Counted from the stretch's first letter, positions 9,413 through 20,448 are shown. The stretch is DNA of 64,000 nt from Mycobacterium sp. 852002-40037_SCH5390672 (GCF_001665875.1 NZ_LZTA01000008.1:1-64000), one strand, 5' to 3'. Made by a program: numbers and translations. The notes: a model not told the origin generated them from the letters alone.

Positions 9413-12318
9413 GCAACGATCAACAGTCGCGGCCGTTCGTGCCGCGCACAATCCGCCGGCTCGCGTTGCCGATCCTGCTGTTCTGGGTGGCACTGGCCGC
9501 CATCACGAACATCGCGGTGCCGCAGCTGGAAGAGGTGGGCAAGACCCACAACGTGGCGCTGAACTCGCCAGATGCGCCGTCGCTGAAGGCGATCAAGCGC
9601 ATCGGCGAAAAATTCCACGAGTTCGACACCGACAGCTCGGCCATGATCGTGCTGGAAGGCGACAAGCCGCTCGGCGCCGACGCCCACCGCTTCTACGACG
9701 AGATGATCCGCAAGATCGAGCAGGACAAGAAACACGTCCAACACGTCCAGGATTACTGGGGCGACACCCTCACGGCGGCGGGATCGCAGAGTAGTGACGG
9801 CAAGGCCGCTTATGTTCAGGTGAACCTTGCCGGTAATCAAGGTTCGGCGTTGGCCAACGAGGGCGTCAACGCCGTGCGCGACATCGTCGAGCGCATCAAG
9901 CCGCCGCCGGGCGTCCGGGCCTATGTGACCGGGGCGGCGCCGCTGATCTCCGATCAGTTCGACGTCGGTAGCAAGGGGACCGCAAAGGTCACCGGTATCA
10001 CCATCGGGGTGATCGCGCTGATGTTGTTCTTCGTCTACCGCTCGGTGCTCACCACGTTGCTGGTGCTTGCCACGGTCCTGATAGAAATGTCAGCCGCCCG
10101 AGGTCTTGTCGCGTTTCTCGGAAACGCAGGAGTCATCGGGCTGTCGACCTATGCGACGAATCTGCTGACGCTCTTGGTGATCGCCGCCGGAACCGACTAC
10201 GCGATATTTTTCGTGGGTCGCTACCAGGAGGCCCGTGGTACCGGTGAGGATCGCGAAAAAGCTTTCTACACCATGTATCACGGCACCACGCACATCGTGC
10301 TGGGTTCGGGGCTCACCGTTGCGGGTGCAGTGGCCTGCCTGAGCTTCACCCGGCTGCCCTACTTCCAAACTCTGGGCATTCCCGCCGCGTTGGGCATCCT
10401 CGTCGCACTGTTCGCCGCGCTCACCCTGGGCCCGGCCATCCTCACCCTGGGCGCCATGGCGGGCATCTTCGATCCCAAGCGAGCGATACGAACCCGGGGA
10501 TGGCGGCGCATCGGTACCGCCATCGTCCGTTGGCCCGGCGCGGTTCTGGCGGCGGCGTGCGCGCTGGCCCTGGTCGGTCTGCTGGCCCTGCCCGGTTACA
10601 AGACCAGTTACGACACCCGCCCGTACATGCCCGCCAGCGCACCGGCCAATATCGGTTACACCGCCGCCGAGAAGCACTTCTCGCGGGCCCGGCTGGAGCC
10701 CGAATTGCTGATGGTCGAAACGGATCACGACATGCGTAATCCGGAGAGCATGCTCATCCTGGACAAGGTGGCCAAGTCGGTGTTCCACGTACCCGGCGTC
10801 GCGCAGGTGCAGACCATCACCCGTCCCCTGGGAACCCCGCTGGTGCACAGCTCGCTGGCGTTTGTGGTCAGCAACTCCAGCGCCGCGCAGCAGGAAAACC
10901 TGACCTACCAACAAGATCGGGCGAACGACGCCCTCAAGCAGGCCAATGAACTGAACAAGACGATCAACATTCTCAAGCAGCAGTACGTATTGCAGCAACA
11001 GCTCGCCGGCACCACCCACGACGAGACCCAGAGCTTTCATGACACGCTGGGCACGATCCAGGATCTGCGCGACAAGATCGCGAATTTCGACGATTTCTTC
11101 CGGCCGGTGCGCAGCTATTTCTATTGGGAGAAGCATTGTTACGACATTCCCGTCTGCTTCGCGTTCAGGTCCCTGTTCGACGCGCTCGACGGCATCGACC
11201 AGCTCACCGAGAAGTTCGAAAACCTCACTGCTTCCCTCGACCAGCTTGACGCGCTGCAGCCGAAACTGGTGGCGCTGATCCCGCCGCAGATCGACAGTCA
11301 GCAGACCAATCGCGATCTGACGCTGGCCAATTACGCCACGTTGTCCGGCATCTACGCACAGACCGCGGCCGCGATCGACAACGCGACTGCGCTGGGTCGG
11401 GCCTTCGACGCGGCCAAGAACGACGACACCTTCTACCTGCCGCCCGAGGTGTTCAACAACCCCGACTTCAAGCGCGGGCTCAAATTGTTCCTGTCACCGG
11501 ACGGCAAGGCCGCCCGCATGATCGTCACGCATGAGGGTGATCCCGCTACCCCAGAAGGCATTTCGCACATCGATCCGATGGCCAAGGCCGCGCATGAGGC
11601 CTTGAAGGGCACGCCGATGGCCGGCGCGGGGATTTATCTCGGCGGCACCTCCGCGACCTACAAGGACATCCAGGACGGCGCGAAATACGATCTGATGATC
11701 GTGGCGTTCGCGGCGCTGAGCCTGATCCTGCTGATCATGATGATCATCACGCGCAGCCTGATCGCCGCGCTTGTCATCGTGGGTACGGTGGCCCTGTCGC
11801 TGGGCGCTTCGTTCGGGCTGTCAGTCCTGGTGTGGCAGTACATCTTCGGCATTCAGCTGTATTGGGTCGTGCTCGCGTTGGCGGTGATCCTGCTGCTGGC
11901 AGTGGGATCCGACTACAACCTCCTGTTGATCTCGCGCTTCAAGGAAGAGATCCATGCGGGCCTGAATACCGGCATCATCCGGGCGATGGCCGGCTCCGGC
12001 TCGGTGGTCACCTCGGCCGGCATCGTCTTCGCCGTCACCATGTGTGCGTTCGTGTTCAGCGGGTTTCAGGTCCTCGGCCAGATCGGGACCACCATCGGCC
12101 TCGGCCTGTTGTTCGACACGCTGATCGTGCGGTCATTCATGACGCCTTCTGTCGCAAGGCTTCTCGGGCGCTGGTTCTGGTGGCCGCAACGGGTGCGTCC
12201 ACGGCCGGCCAGCACCATGCTGCGGCCCTACGGTCCGCGCTCGGCGGTCCGACAACTGCTGCTGTGGGACGACGACGACCCGGTAGCGATGTCCGGATCG
12301 CACGCGTCGTCGCGCTAG
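9409..12318 (+). CDS. MmpL-family RND transporter
   Basis: A 969-residue inner-membrane RND exporter with two repeats, each a transmembrane helix, a large periplasmic loop and a bundle of five helices. The proton-relay motifs are visible in both halves: [17 protein letters not shown] in TM4 of the first and [16 protein letters not shown] in the second. The second periplasmic loop has a long coiled-coil-like insertion (about residues 490-660) with an internal Cys pair ([10 protein letters not shown]). This is the MmpL4/MmpL5 type rather than the lipid-specific MmpL3 type. Substrates of this group include siderophores and drugs; this one is unknown. The stop codon shares CTAG with the convergent ACT gene. 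Confidence 0.93.
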   Translation: MSNDQQSRPFVPRTIRRLALPILLFWVALAAITNIAVPQLEEVGKTHNVALNSPDAPSLKAIKRIGEKFHEFDTDSSAMIVLEGDKPLGADAHRFYDEMIRKIEQDKKHVQHVQDYWGDTLTAAGSQSSDGKAAYVQVNLAGNQGSALANEGVNAVRDIVERIKPPPGVRAYVTGAAPLISDQFDVGSKGTAKVTGITIGVIALMLFFVYRSVLTTLLVLATVLIEMSAARGLVAFLGNAGVIGLSTYATNLLTLLVIAAGTDYAIFFVGRYQEARGTGEDREKAFYTMYHGTTHIVLGSGLTVAGAVACLSFTRLPYFQTLGIPAALGILVALFAALTLGPAILTLGAMAGIFDPKRAIRTRGWRRIGTAIVRWPGAVLAAACALALVGLLALPGYKTSYDTRPYMPASAPANIGYTAAEKHFSRARLEPELLMVETDHDMRNPESMLILDKVAKSVFHVPGVAQVQTITRPLGTPLVHSSLAFVVSNSSAAQQENLTYQQDRANDALKQANELNKTINILKQQYVLQQQLAGTTHDETQSFHDTLGTIQDLRDKIANFDDFFRPVRSYFYWEKHCYDIPVCFAFRSLFDALDGIDQLTEKFENLTASLDQLDALQPKLVALIPPQIDSQQTNRDLTLANYATLSGIYAQTAAAIDNATALGRAFDAAKNDDTFYLPPEVFNNPDFKRGLKLFLSPDGKAARMIVTHEGDPATPEGISHIDPMAKAAHEALKGTPMAGAGIYLGGTSATYKDIQDGAKYDLMIVAFAALSLILLIMMIITRSLIAALVIVGTVALSLGASFGLSVLVWQYIFGIQLYWVVLALAVILLLAVGSDYNLLLISRFKEEIHAGLNTGIIRAMAGSGSVVTSAGIVFAVTMCAFVFSGFQVLGQIGTTIGLGLLFDTLIVRSFMTPSVARLLGRWFWWPQRVRPRPASTMLRPYGPRSAVRQLLLWDDDDPVAMSGSHASSR

Positions 12319-12971
12319 CGCAGCATGGTGGCGACGATCCCGGCGAGGTAACCGAGCCGGGCGACCTCTGACGGCCTGAATTCCGGGCCGGGACGGCCCA
12401 GCACCACCGCGGTGTCCGGGTCGCCCAACGGCGCCGCGACCATCGTCATGTCCATATCGCGCCACGCCTTGGGCACCCACTCGGCGCTGCTGTCCAGCGT
12501 TACGGCCCGCTCGATTGGCAGCCAGGGCGCCGAGTCCGCCTTGGTTTCCGGAGCGCCCGGACTGCCGGACAGGCGCTGCAGCTCGCCGTCCGAACTGCGC
12601 AGTACCGTGCACCAACTGACGCGCAGCACCTTGGGCGCCTCGTTGGCGAGGACCTGCAGTCGTGCCGCCTTGCCGTCGGCCGCGGCGATGTGGTCGAGCA
12701 GCTCCAGCTCGCGGTGCGCTTCCAGTAGTCCGGTGTGCGGACGCACGCTGTCCACCCGGACGCCGGATAGGGATTCGGCGGCGGTGATGAGTGTGTCGGG
12801 CATGGCTCCATGCGGCAGTTCGATCACCAGGTCGTCGGTGGCGTAACCCGAGCTGCGTTCCACGACATCGAGCGACAGGATGTCGGCGCCCACCGAACCG
12901 AGCGCCACCGCCAGCGACCCCAGGCTGCCCGGCCGGTCGACGAGCTCGATGCGCAACAGATAGGACGGCAC
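12315..12971 (-). CDS. ACT-domain protein (Rv3013 type)
   Basis: A 218-residue protein. The N-terminal ACT domain ([36 protein letters not shown]) is a small-molecule sensing fold often binding amino acids; the remainder is specific to actinobacteria. Length and N-terminus match M. tuberculosis Rv3013. GTG at 12971 is chosen for this reason. It is convergent with mmpL and divergent from gatC. Its role is unknown. In M. tuberculosis, as I recall, it sits directly between ligA and gatC. Confidence 0.85.
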   Translation of the reverse strand: MPSYLLRIELVDRPGSLGSLAVALGSVGADILSLDVVERSSGYATDDLVIELPHGAMPDTLITAAESLSGVRVDSVRPHTGLLEAHRELELLDHIAAADGKAARLQVLANEAPKVLRVSWCTVLRSSDGELQRLSGSPGAPETKADSAPWLPIERAVTLDSSAEWVPKAWRDMDMTMVAAPLGDPDTAVVLGRPGPEFRPSEVARLGYLAGIVATMLR

Positions 12972-13070
12972 GGCCAACACTGTTGCACAGCCATGTGTCG
13001 GCGGCATTTCGGTTCGACCCGGTTCGGGCCCCGTCCGCCGGTCCCACGCTCGCGGCTAGGCTTTCGGATC

Positions 13071-13382
13071 GTGTCCCAGATCTCCCGCGACGAGGTAGCG
13101 CACCTGGCACGGCTGTCCCGGCTGGCGTTGACCGACAGCGAGCTCGACAGCTTCGTCGGCCAGCTCGGCGCCATCCTGACCCACGTGAGCCAGGTCCAGG
13201 CGGTCGATGTCACCGGCGTCGAAGCCACCGACAACCCGCTCAGTGACGTCTTGAAAGACGTCACTGGCACCCGCCCGGACGAGCCGACACCGTGCCTGAC
13301 ACAGGCCGAAGCGCTGGCCGAAGCGCCCGCGGCCGTCGACGGCCGCTTCGCCGTGCCGCAGATCCTGGGGGACAGCGAGTGA
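13071..13382 (+). CDS. gatC: Asp/Glu-tRNA amidotransferase subunit C
   Basis: A 103-residue GatC, the small subunit that clamps GatA and GatB. Visible are [22 protein letters not shown] and the C-terminal [23 protein letters not shown] at 13071 has a TAGGCT -10-like box at 13057-13062, 8 nt upstream, and no clear Shine-Dalgarno, so a leaderless transcript is likely. Its stop overlaps the gatA start (GTGA), giving translational coupling. Confidence 0.95.
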   Translation: MSQISRDEVAHLARLSRLALTDSELDSFVGQLGAILTHVSQVQAVDVTGVEATDNPLSDVLKDVTGTRPDEPTPCLTQAEALAEAPAAVDGRFAVPQILGDSE

Positions 13383-14878
13383 ACGAGATCATCCGGTCCG
13401 ACGCCGCCACGCTGGCGGCCCGGATCGCCGCCAAAGAGGTGTCATCGGTCGAGGTCACCCAGGCGTGCCTGGACCAGATTCGGGCGACCGACGACCGCTA
13501 CCACGCCTTCCTACACGTGGCGGCCGACGAGGCGCTTGCGGCGGCAGCCGCCGTTGACAAGCAGGTCGACGAGGCGGTGGCCGCCGGGGAGCGGCTGCCG
13601 TCCCCGCTGGCCGGGGTCCCCCTGGCGCTCAAGGACGTGTTCACCACCGTGGACATGCCCACCACTTGCGGGTCCAAGATCCTTCAGGGCTGGCGTTCCC
13701 CGTACGACGCCACCGTCACCTCGCGACTGCGCGCCGCGGGAATCCCGATCCTGGGCAAGACCAACATGGACGAGTTCGCGATGGGCAGCTCGACCGAGAA
13801 CTCCGCCTACGGCCCCACCCGCAACCCGTGGAACGTCGACCGGGTGCCCGGTGGCTCCGGGGGCGGCAGCGCGGCCGCACTGGCCGCGTTCCAGGCCCCA
13901 CTGGCCATCGGATCCGACACCGGGGGTTCCATCCGGCAGCCCGCCGCGCTGACCGCGACGGTGGGAGTCAAGCCGACCTACGGCACGGTGTCGCGCTACG
14001 GCCTGGTGGCGTGCGCGTCGTCGCTGGATCAGGGCGGCCCGTGTGCCCGCACGGTGCTGGACACCGCGCTGCTGCATCAGGTGATCGCCGGGCATGACAC
14101 CCGCGACTCCACCTCGGTGAACGCGGCGGTGCCCGACGTCGTCGGCGCCGCCAGGGCCGGCGCGGCCGGTGACCTCAAGGGTGTGCGCGTCGGAGTGGTC
14201 AAGCAGCTGCGCGGCGAGGGTTATCAGCCCGGGGTGCTGAGCGCTTTCGAGGAAGCCGTCAAGCAGCTGACCGCCCTGGGCGCCGAGGTGAGCGAGGTCG
14301 ACTGCCCGCACTTCGAGTACGCGCTGGCCGCCTACTACCTGATCCTGCCGTCGGAGGTGTCGAGCAACCTGGCCCGCTTCGACGCGATGCGCTACGGGCT
14401 GCGGGTCGGCGACGACGGCAGCCACAGCGCCGAGGAAGTGATGGCCATGACGCGGGCCGCCGGCTTCGGTCCGGAGGTCAAGCGGCGCATCATGATCGGC
14501 ACCTACGCGCTGTCGGCCGGTTACTACGACGCGTATTACAACCAGGCCCAGAAGGTGCGCACCCTGATCGCCCGCGACCTGGACGAGGCCTATCGCTCGG
14601 TGGACGTGGTGGTGTCGCCCGCGACCCCGACGACGGCGTTCCGGCTGGGCGAGAAGGTCGACGATCCGCTGGCGATGTATCTGTTCGACCTGTGCACGCT
14701 GCCGCTGAATCTGGCCGGCCACTGCGGCATGTCGGTGCCGGCCGGTCTGTCGCCGGATGACCAGCTGCCGGTCGGGCTGCAGATCATGGCGCCCGCACTG
14801 GCCGACGACCGGCTCTACCGGGTCGGCGCGGCCTACGAAGCGGCCCGCGGACCGCTGCCGTCGGCGCCCACGCTTTAG
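13379..14878 (+). CDS. gatA: Asp/Glu-tRNA amidotransferase subunit A
   Basis: Glutaminase subunit that releases ammonia used to convert Glu-tRNA(Gln) to Gln-tRNA(Gln). The 499-residue amidase-signature protein has the Ser-cisSer-Lys triad: K85 in ALKDVF, S160 in PGGSGGGSA, and nucleophile S184 in SDTGGSIRQ. The start overlaps the gatC stop by GTGA. gatB is not adjacent but lies 2.6 kb downstream behind pfkA and a ParA-like gene. A hairpin repeat begins one base after the stop codon. Confidence 0.97.
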   Translation: MNEIIRSDAATLAARIAAKEVSSVEVTQACLDQIRATDDRYHAFLHVAADEALAAAAAVDKQVDEAVAAGERLPSPLAGVPLALKDVFTTVDMPTTCGSKILQGWRSPYDATVTSRLRAAGIPILGKTNMDEFAMGSSTENSAYGPTRNPWNVDRVPGGSGGGSAAALAAFQAPLAIGSDTGGSIRQPAALTATVGVKPTYGTVSRYGLVACASSLDQGGPCARTVLDTALLHQVIAGHDTRDSTSVNAAVPDVVGAARAGAAGDLKGVRVGVVKQLRGEGYQPGVLSAFEEAVKQLTALGAEVSEVDCPHFEYALAAYYLILPSEVSSNLARFDAMRYGLRVGDDGSHSAEEVMAMTRAAGFGPEVKRRIMIGTYALSAGYYDAYYNQAQKVRTLIARDLDEAYRSVDVVVSPATPTTAFRLGEKVDDPLAMYLFDLCTLPLNLAGHCGMSVPAGLSPDDQLPVGLQIMAPALADDRLYRVGAAYEAARGPLPSAPTL

Positions 14879-14921
14879 CGATCACGAGCGCGGCGCAAGC
14901 CGGGCGAAGCGGGTCGCCGCC
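14879..14921. repeat. dispersed hairpin repeat, single copy
   Basis: One copy of the element found at five other places in the window, here directly after the gatA stop. It reads GCGATCACGAGCGCGGCG, then CAAGCCGGGCGAAGCGGGTCGC, and can fold back through GCGA/TCGC ends and CGGC/GCCG inner segments. It may act as a transcription or RNA-end element. Confidence 0.6.
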
Positions 14922-14978
14922 ATGGACTGTCGCGGACTAATCGCGCCATAACGGCGCCGTCCCGGGCAAGATGAGAGC

Positions 14979-16010
14979 ATGCGGATCGGAGTGCTCACCG
15001 GAGGCGGCGACTGCCCCGGGCTCAACGCGGTCATCCGGGCAGTGGTGCGAACCTGCGACTCCCGGTACGGCTCGTCGGTGGTCGGATTCCAGGACGGTTG
15101 GCGCGGATTGCTGGAGAACCGGCGTATCCAGCTGCAGAACGACGACCGCAACGACCGCCTGCTGGCCAAGGGCGGAACCATGCTGGGCACCGCCCGCGTG
15201 CACCCCGACAAACTGCGGGCCGGGCTGCACCAGATCAAGCAGACCCTCGACGACAACGGGATAGACGTCCTGATTCCCATCGGCGGCGAGGGCACTCTGA
15301 CGGCCGCGCATTGGCTCTCGGAAGAGAACGTTCCGGTGGTCGGCGTGCCGAAGACCATCGACAACGACATCGATTGCACTGACGTGACTTTCGGCCACGA
15401 CACCGCGTTGACCGTCGCGACCGACGCCATCGACCGGTTGCACAGCACCGCCGAATCGCACCAGCGGGTGATGCTGGTCGAGGTGATGGGCCGGCACGCC
15501 GGTTGGATCGCGTTGAACGCGGGCCTGGCTTCGGGTGCGCACATGACCCTGATCCCCGAGCAGCCCTTCGATGTCGAAGAGGTCTGTCGGCTCGTCAAAA
15601 GGCGCTTCCAGCGCGGAGATTCGCACTTCATCTGTGTGGTCGCCGAGGGCGCCAAGCCCATTCCGGGATCGATTGCGTTGCGGGAAGGCGGAATTGATGA
15701 ATTCGGCCACGAGAAGTTCACCGGCGTGGCAGCCCAGCTCGGTGCCGAAGTGGAGAAGCGAATCAACAAGGACGTCCGCGTGACCGTGCTGGGTCACGTC
15801 CAGCGAGGGGGCACCCCGACGGCCTATGACCGGGTGCTGGCCACCCGGTTCGGGGTGAATGCCGCCGACGCCGCGCATGCCGCGGAATACGGCCAGATGG
15901 TGTCGCTGCGCGGGCAGGATATCGGCCGGGTGCCGCTGGCGGACGCGGTGCGTCAGCTCAAGCTGGTCCCCGAAAGCCGCTACGACGACGCCGCCGCCTT
16001 CTTCGGTTAA
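14979..16010 (+). CDS. pfkA: 6-phosphofructokinase
   Basis: Phosphorylates fructose 6-phosphate in glycolysis. The 343-residue protein has the phosphate loop [16 protein letters not shown], the GGEGT motif at about 102-106 and the catalytic PKTIDNDID segment. A Gly after the acidic residue of GGEG is typical of ATP-dependent enzymes, while the Lys of PKTIDND is also seen in PPi enzymes; actinobacterial group III ATP-PFKs carry this mix. ATG at 14979. It separates gatA from gatB, as in M. tuberculosis. Confidence 0.95.
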   Translation: MRIGVLTGGGDCPGLNAVIRAVVRTCDSRYGSSVVGFQDGWRGLLENRRIQLQNDDRNDRLLAKGGTMLGTARVHPDKLRAGLHQIKQTLDDNGIDVLIPIGGEGTLTAAHWLSEENVPVVGVPKTIDNDIDCTDVTFGHDTALTVATDAIDRLHSTAESHQRVMLVEVMGRHAGWIALNAGLASGAHMTLIPEQPFDVEEVCRLVKRRFQRGDSHFICVVAEGAKPIPGSIALREGGIDEFGHEKFTGVAAQLGAEVEKRINKDVRVTVLGHVQRGGTPTAYDRVLATRFGVNAADAAHAAEYGQMVSLRGQDIGRVPLADAVRQLKLVPESRYDDAAAFFG

Positions 16011-16144
16011 ATGTGCCCGCCCGGCAAACAACCGGTGGAGCTGAGTGAACCGCGGCTTGAATTTGCCCGCTAATGATCCAGGTGGTTCGCGATTACCGCA
16101 CTTTGGTGGTTTCCGGAACGGTCGCTTGGGGTTATACCGGGAGT

Positions 16145-17326
16145 ATGAGTAACCGCGGTGCGATTCGCGGAGTCGGTCAGCAACCGGCTGGAGCGGGGGG
16201 CCCACCCGGCCCGCCGAACCACAAGCCGGGTCCGCCCAGACGACGCGCCGGCGGCGACCCCGCAGCGGCCACCGTGCCGCAATCCCGCGGTCCGAATCGG
16301 AACAAGAGCGGATCGCCACAACGTCCACCTGCCGCGCCCCCAACGCCCCGGCGTGCCCCAGCACCGCCGCGCCCGGAGCCAATGCTGGGCGCGACCGCGC
16401 TGGACCGCTTCGACACGCAGGACACCGATGCCACCCGGTTTAACTGGCGACGGCTGGTTCATCGCTTTACCGGGATCGAGTTCGGTCCGGGCAAAAACAC
16501 GACCTATGAAAACGAGCTGCGGCAGCGCATCCGCGCGAGCCTGGGTGGCGCCTTTCCCATCTCCGTGCTGAACCTCAAGGGTGGGGTCGGCAAGACCACG
16601 GTGGTGGAGGCCCTCGGTTCGACGTTCGCGGCGGTGCGCAACGACCGGGTGCTTGCCCTCGATATCGACGCCGGAGACTTGGCCGAGCGCCACGGTCGGC
16701 CTAACCCGCACAGCATGGCCGACCTGCTGCACGGCAACCCCGCGGCGCAGTACGAGGACATACGCGCGCTGACGTATATGAACGGCTTCGGGCTGGAAGT
16801 CCTCGGGTTGCCCGACTACGCGCGCACCGACTGGCGCCTGGGGCGCGACGACATGCTGCGGGCCTTCTCGATGCTGCGAAACCAGTATTCGCTGGTGCTG
16901 GTCGACTGTGTCAAAACGCTCAATTCCGCTGTGATGGACGCTGTTCTACCGGAATCGCGCGCCCTGGTGGTGGTCACGAGCACCTCGATCGATGCGATAC
17001 GCAAGACACGGACCACCCTGGAGTGGTTGTGCCACAGCGGGTATCAACCGTTGATGCAGTCGACCGTGCTCGCCATCAACCACGTCGAGCCGGCCAAGGT
17101 GGACGGGGTGGCCGTCACCGAACTCGATCGACTGTCCGCCCGCGTTGCCGCCACGGTGGTGTTGCCGTTCGATCGGCACGTGCACGATGGGCGAAAGATC
17201 GCGCTGGACCGGTTGAGCAAGGAAAGCCGGCGCAGTTATTTGGAGATGGCGGCCGTGCTGGCCGATATGTTCGGTGACGGGGGTGGAGAGCGCGCTCGCG
17301 ATCACCGCGGTGTTGATCGGCGGTGA
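16145..17326 (+). CDS. ParA/MinD-like ATPase with proline-rich N-terminus
   Basis: A 393-residue protein. Residues 1 to about 80 are Pro/Arg/Gly-rich and likely disordered. The ATPase core begins near residue 138 (ISVLNLKGGVGKTTVVEALG), with a deviant Walker A whose lysine is K150 and a Walker B-like LVLVDCVKT. The layout resembles the ESX-linked EspI and Rv3888c-type ATPases, but no ESX genes are near. ATG at 16145 is preferred because the Pro-rich region follows directly; ATG at 16073 is an alternative with no better ribosome site. The last dozen residues are encoded inside the 56-bp tandem repeat. I do not recall it between pfkA and gatB in M. tuberculosis. Confidence 0.82.
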   Translation: MSNRGAIRGVGQQPAGAGGPPGPPNHKPGPPRRRAGGDPAAATVPQSRGPNRNKSGSPQRPPAAPPTPRRAPAPPRPEPMLGATALDRFDTQDTDATRFNWRRLVHRFTGIEFGPGKNTTYENELRQRIRASLGGAFPISVLNLKGGVGKTTVVEALGSTFAAVRNDRVLALDIDAGDLAERHGRPNPHSMADLLHGNPAAQYEDIRALTYMNGFGLEVLGLPDYARTDWRLGRDDMLRAFSMLRNQYSLVLVDCVKTLNSAVMDAVLPESRALVVVTSTSIDAIRKTRTTLEWLCHSGYQPLMQSTVLAINHVEPAKVDGVAVTELDRLSARVAATVVLPFDRHVHDGRKIALDRLSKESRRSYLEMAAVLADMFGDGGGERARDHRGVDRR

Positions 17327-17476
17327 CCCGCTTCGCCCGGCTCCGCCGCGCTCGCGATCACCACGGTGCTGATCGGCGGTGACCCGCTTCGCCCGGCTCC
17401 GCCGCGCTCGCGATCACCACGGTGCTGATGGGCGGTGACCCGCTTCGCCCGGCTCCGCCGCGCTCGCGATCACCAC
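17291..17476. repeat. 56-bp tandem repeat, 3.3 copies (candidate VNTR)
   Basis: Units begin at 17291, 17347, 17403 and 17459 (partial), exactly 56 bp apart. Units 2 and 3 differ at one base (gatc versus gatg) and unit 1 has two further changes. Each unit contains CCCGCTTCGCCCGGCTCCGC, the same core as the dispersed hairpin repeat elsewhere in the window. The first unit codes for the C-terminus of the ParA-like protein and the last ends just before the gatB promoter region. Confidence 0.9.
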
Positions 17477-17489
17477 TAGGATCGAGCGC

Positions 17490-19004
17490 ATGAGTGTTGC
17501 CGCCAGCGCCGATCTAATGGACTACGACGACGTCATCGCGCGATTCGATCCGGTACTCGGCCTCGAGGTGCACGTCGAGCTGTCCACCGTCACCAAGATG
17601 TTCTGCGGCTGCTCCACCGCTTTCGGCGCCCAACCCAACACCCAGGTGTGCCCGGTGTGCCTCGGGCTGCCCGGCTCGTTGCCCGTGCTCAACCAGAACG
17701 CGGTCGAGTCGGCCATTCGCATCGGCCTGGCGCTGAACTGCGAGATCGTGCCGTGGTGCCGCTTCGCCCGGAAGAACTACTTCTACCCGGACCAACCGAA
17801 GAACTACCAGATCTCGCAGTACGACGAGCCAATCGCCATCAACGGTTACCTGGACGCCCCGCTGGAGGACGGCACCACCTGGCGCGTCGAAATCGAACGT
17901 GCCCACATGGAAGAGGACACCGGCAAGCTCACTCACATCGGCAGCGAGACCGGCCGGATCCACGGCGCGACGACCTCGCTGATCGACTACAACCGCGCCG
18001 GCGTGCCCCTGATCGAAATCGTCACCAAGCCCATCGAGGGTGCCGGAGCCCGAGCGCCGCAGATCGCCCGGGCCTACGTGACGGCATTGCGAGACCTGTT
18101 ACGCGCGTTGGGCGTATCCGACGTCCGGATGGACCAGGGATCGATGCGTTGTGACTCCAACGTGTCGCTCAAGCCGACCGGTGCCACCGTGTTCGGTACC
18201 CGGACCGAAACCAAGAACGTCAACTCGCTGAAAAGCGTTGAGGTTGCCGTTCGTTATGAAATGCAGCGTCAGGCCGCGATTCTGGTGTCCGGCGGTCGAA
18301 TCACGCAGGAAACCAGACACTTTCACGAGGCTGGCGGTTACACGAGTCCGGGGCGCACCAAGGAGACCGCCGAGGACTACCGGTATTTCCCCGAGCCCGA
18401 CCTGGAGCCCGTGGCCCCCAGCCGCGAGCTGGTCGAGCGGCTGCGCCAGACCATTCCCGAGCTGCCGTGGTTGAGCCGCAAGCGCATTCAGGACGAGTGG
18501 GGAATCTCCGACGAGGTGATGCGCGATCTGGTCAATGCCGGGGCGATCGAATTGGTCACCGCAACCATCGCACACGGCGCGTCCAGCGAGCAGGCCCGCG
18601 CCTGGTGGGGAAACTTCTTGATGCAGAAGGCCAACGAGGCCAACCTAGCGCTCGATGAGCTGGCCATCACGCCCGCCCAGGTCGCCGCGGTGGTGGCGTT
18701 GGTGGACGAGGGCAAGCTGTCCGCCAAGCTGGCCCGTCAGGTCATCGAGGGTGTGCTGGCCGGGGAGGGCGAGCCCGAAGAGGTGATGACCGCGCGCGGC
18801 CTGGCGCTGGTGCGCGACGACTCGGTGACACAAGCCGCCGTCGACGACGCGCTGGCCGCCAATCCCGATGTGGCAGAAAAGATTCGCGGTGGGAAGGTGG
18901 CCGCGGCCGGCGCGATCGTCGGCGCGGTGATGAAGGCCACCCGCGGGCAGGCCGATGCCGCCCGGGTGCGCGAACTGGTCCTGGCCGCCTGCGGCCAGAG
19001 CTAG
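17490..19004 (+). CDS. gatB: Asp/Glu-tRNA amidotransferase subunit B
   Basis: The tRNA-binding kinase subunit that phosphorylates Glu on Glu-tRNA(Gln) and receives ammonia from GatA. The 504-residue protein has the signature [20 protein letters not shown], the cysteine pairs CGC and CPVC for the zinc site, [15 protein letters not shown], and the C-terminal YqeY-like tail ([22 protein letters not shown]). ATG at 17490 is preceded by a TAGGAT -10-like box at 17477-17482, 7 nt away, just outside the tandem repeat. Its promoter is therefore next to a length-variable element. Confidence 0.97.
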   Translation: MSVAASADLMDYDDVIARFDPVLGLEVHVELSTVTKMFCGCSTAFGAQPNTQVCPVCLGLPGSLPVLNQNAVESAIRIGLALNCEIVPWCRFARKNYFYPDQPKNYQISQYDEPIAINGYLDAPLEDGTTWRVEIERAHMEEDTGKLTHIGSETGRIHGATTSLIDYNRAGVPLIEIVTKPIEGAGARAPQIARAYVTALRDLLRALGVSDVRMDQGSMRCDSNVSLKPTGATVFGTRTETKNVNSLKSVEVAVRYEMQRQAAILVSGGRITQETRHFHEAGGYTSPGRTKETAEDYRYFPEPDLEPVAPSRELVERLRQTIPELPWLSRKRIQDEWGISDEVMRDLVNAGAIELVTATIAHGASSEQARAWWGNFLMQKANEANLALDELAITPAQVAAVVALVDEGKLSAKLARQVIEGVLAGEGEPEEVMTARGLALVRDDSVTQAAVDDALAANPDVAEKIRGGKVAAAGAIVGAVMKATRGQADAARVRELVLAACGQS

Positions 19005-19052
19005 CCGCGGCGTCGATCGTCCGCCATCACGATGGCGGCGACGTGAGGATCC

Positions 19053-20183
19053 TCAGCTCTTGTCGTCGCTGTTGCGCGGGAACCCGCCGCCCTGCGGGAA
19101 CAGTGGGAACACCACGTCATCCAGCTTCTCGGCGTCCCCGGCGGTCTTGTTGACGGTTGCCCCCCAGACGTTGCCATCCGGGGACATGCGCAGCGCCCAG
19201 GCGTGCGCGTGGGTGTCCTTGCGGACGACATCGGGTTCACCGGTGACCGCACCCGTGGCCGGCGCCAGCCGGACCGCAACCGTCAGCTTGGTATTGATCA
19301 GGTTGACCAGCACGGTCCCGTCCATGGCCGCGCAGCCGGCTACGCCGGGCTTGTCCGGCCAGGTCCACACCGTGGAGACGTCTGACGTTTTGGTGATGCG
19401 CTGCAACCGGTCTGCCGTCGGGGTGCGGTCGGCGACATACAGTGAGCCGTCGACCGGGTCGGTGCACAGGCCGCCGCCGGAACCCACGCCGGACAGCGCG
19501 GTCGTCGGAGGCGCCTGGCCCACGGTGGTGGGTTGCTCGATCCGCAGCACCTTGCCGGCCAGCGATTTGGGGTCGGCGGCCAGTGCCGGATTGCCCGCGT
19601 CGCCGGTCATCACGACCAGCGTGGTGGGGCTGGTGAAGATCAACGCCCCGGTGTTTCCGGTGGCGCCCTTGGGAATCCCGGTCAGGATGTCCTTGGGGAT
19701 GTCGCCATCGGCCACGCGGATCACCCGGTTGTCGGTCGGCGTGCTGATGTACGCGTACATCAGGCGGTCCTGCGTGTAGGTCGGCGACATCACGATGTCC
19801 ATCAACCCGCCATCGCCGGACGGGTCCACCGGAATCACCGTCTTCACCTTCGGCTCGGCGCTGACCGAGATCTCCTTGACCGCGCCGGTGGTGCGCTCGG
19901 CGACCAGTGCGGTTTTGCTGTCGGGACCCATGATCAGGCCGCTGGTGCTTTCCAGGCAGCCCTGCATCACCCCGGGAGCGGGACAGGCCTTGGGAAACGG
20001 TGTGGGCGGCAGCGGCGGCGGCGGGGGAGGCGTCGAGCTGGGCTGCGGCTTCAATTCGGGGGCGGTGGTGAACGGTTGGGATTGGGCGTCATTGAAGCGT
20101 GCGCACCCGCTCGTCACCAGCACGAGGGCGCACAGCGCGGCGAAGCCGCGCCGAACCGACCGCCCCGATCGCCCTAGTCGCAT
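19053..20183 (-). CDS. lppZ: lipoprotein LppZ, beta-propeller
   Basis: A 376-residue lipoprotein. The signal peptide ends with the lipobox LVTSGC and is followed by a Pro-rich linker (about residues 45-60). The rest is a glucose/sorbosone dehydrogenase-like beta-propeller (GLIMGPDSKTALVAERTTGAVKEI, PSGDGGLMDIVMSPTY, SGGGLCTDPVDGSLYVADRT). Residues for PQQ binding cannot be confirmed, so enzymatic activity is uncertain. Size and position match M. tuberculosis LppZ (Rv3006). It is convergent with gatB. Confidence 0.9.
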   Translation of the reverse strand: MRLGRSGRSVRRGFAALCALVLVTSGCARFNDAQSQPFTTAPELKPQPSSTPPPPPPLPPTPFPKACPAPGVMQGCLESTSGLIMGPDSKTALVAERTTGAVKEISVSAEPKVKTVIPVDPSGDGGLMDIVMSPTYTQDRLMYAYISTPTDNRVIRVADGDIPKDILTGIPKGATGNTGALIFTSPTTLVVMTGDAGNPALAADPKSLAGKVLRIEQPTTVGQAPPTTALSGVGSGGGLCTDPVDGSLYVADRTPTADRLQRITKTSDVSTVWTWPDKPGVAGCAAMDGTVLVNLINTKLTVAVRLAPATGAVTGEPDVVRKDTHAHAWALRMSPDGNVWGATVNKTAGDAEKLDDVVFPLFPQGGGFPRNSDDKS

Positions 20184-20448
20184 GACCGTCAGGCTACGGA
20201 CAGTGCCGGCAGCGCCGCCACACCCGTCCCTCTTGCCCGCCGCCCAAAACTCGAACACGACCGCTTTGTGTCCGGGTCCCGCGCCACCTCCGGCGACGGG
20301 CGATCTCCCCGTTGCGGGCCCATCGGAACGGGCCCGGAAGGCGATTTGGGGCCGATCCCGGCCCCCGTGGCGGGCAAACCATCGATTGCCAGGCGAAAGC
20401 GCCGCTCAAATCCCCAATTCAGGACCGAATGCCCTTACCCTGTCACCC

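Noticed and set aside
8966..12318. Assignment of the MmpS/MmpL pair to a specific numbered M. tuberculosis pair
   Set aside because: Features fit the MmpL4/5 group, but the number and substrate cannot be settled without alignment and phylogeny.
16073..16144. Earlier ATG start for the ParA-like gene
   Set aside because: No ribosome binding site and no family-like residues; the Pro-rich head begins naturally after ATG 16145.
17291..17476. CRISPR array
   Set aside because: The units are contiguous 56-bp repeats without variable spacers, and no cas genes are near.
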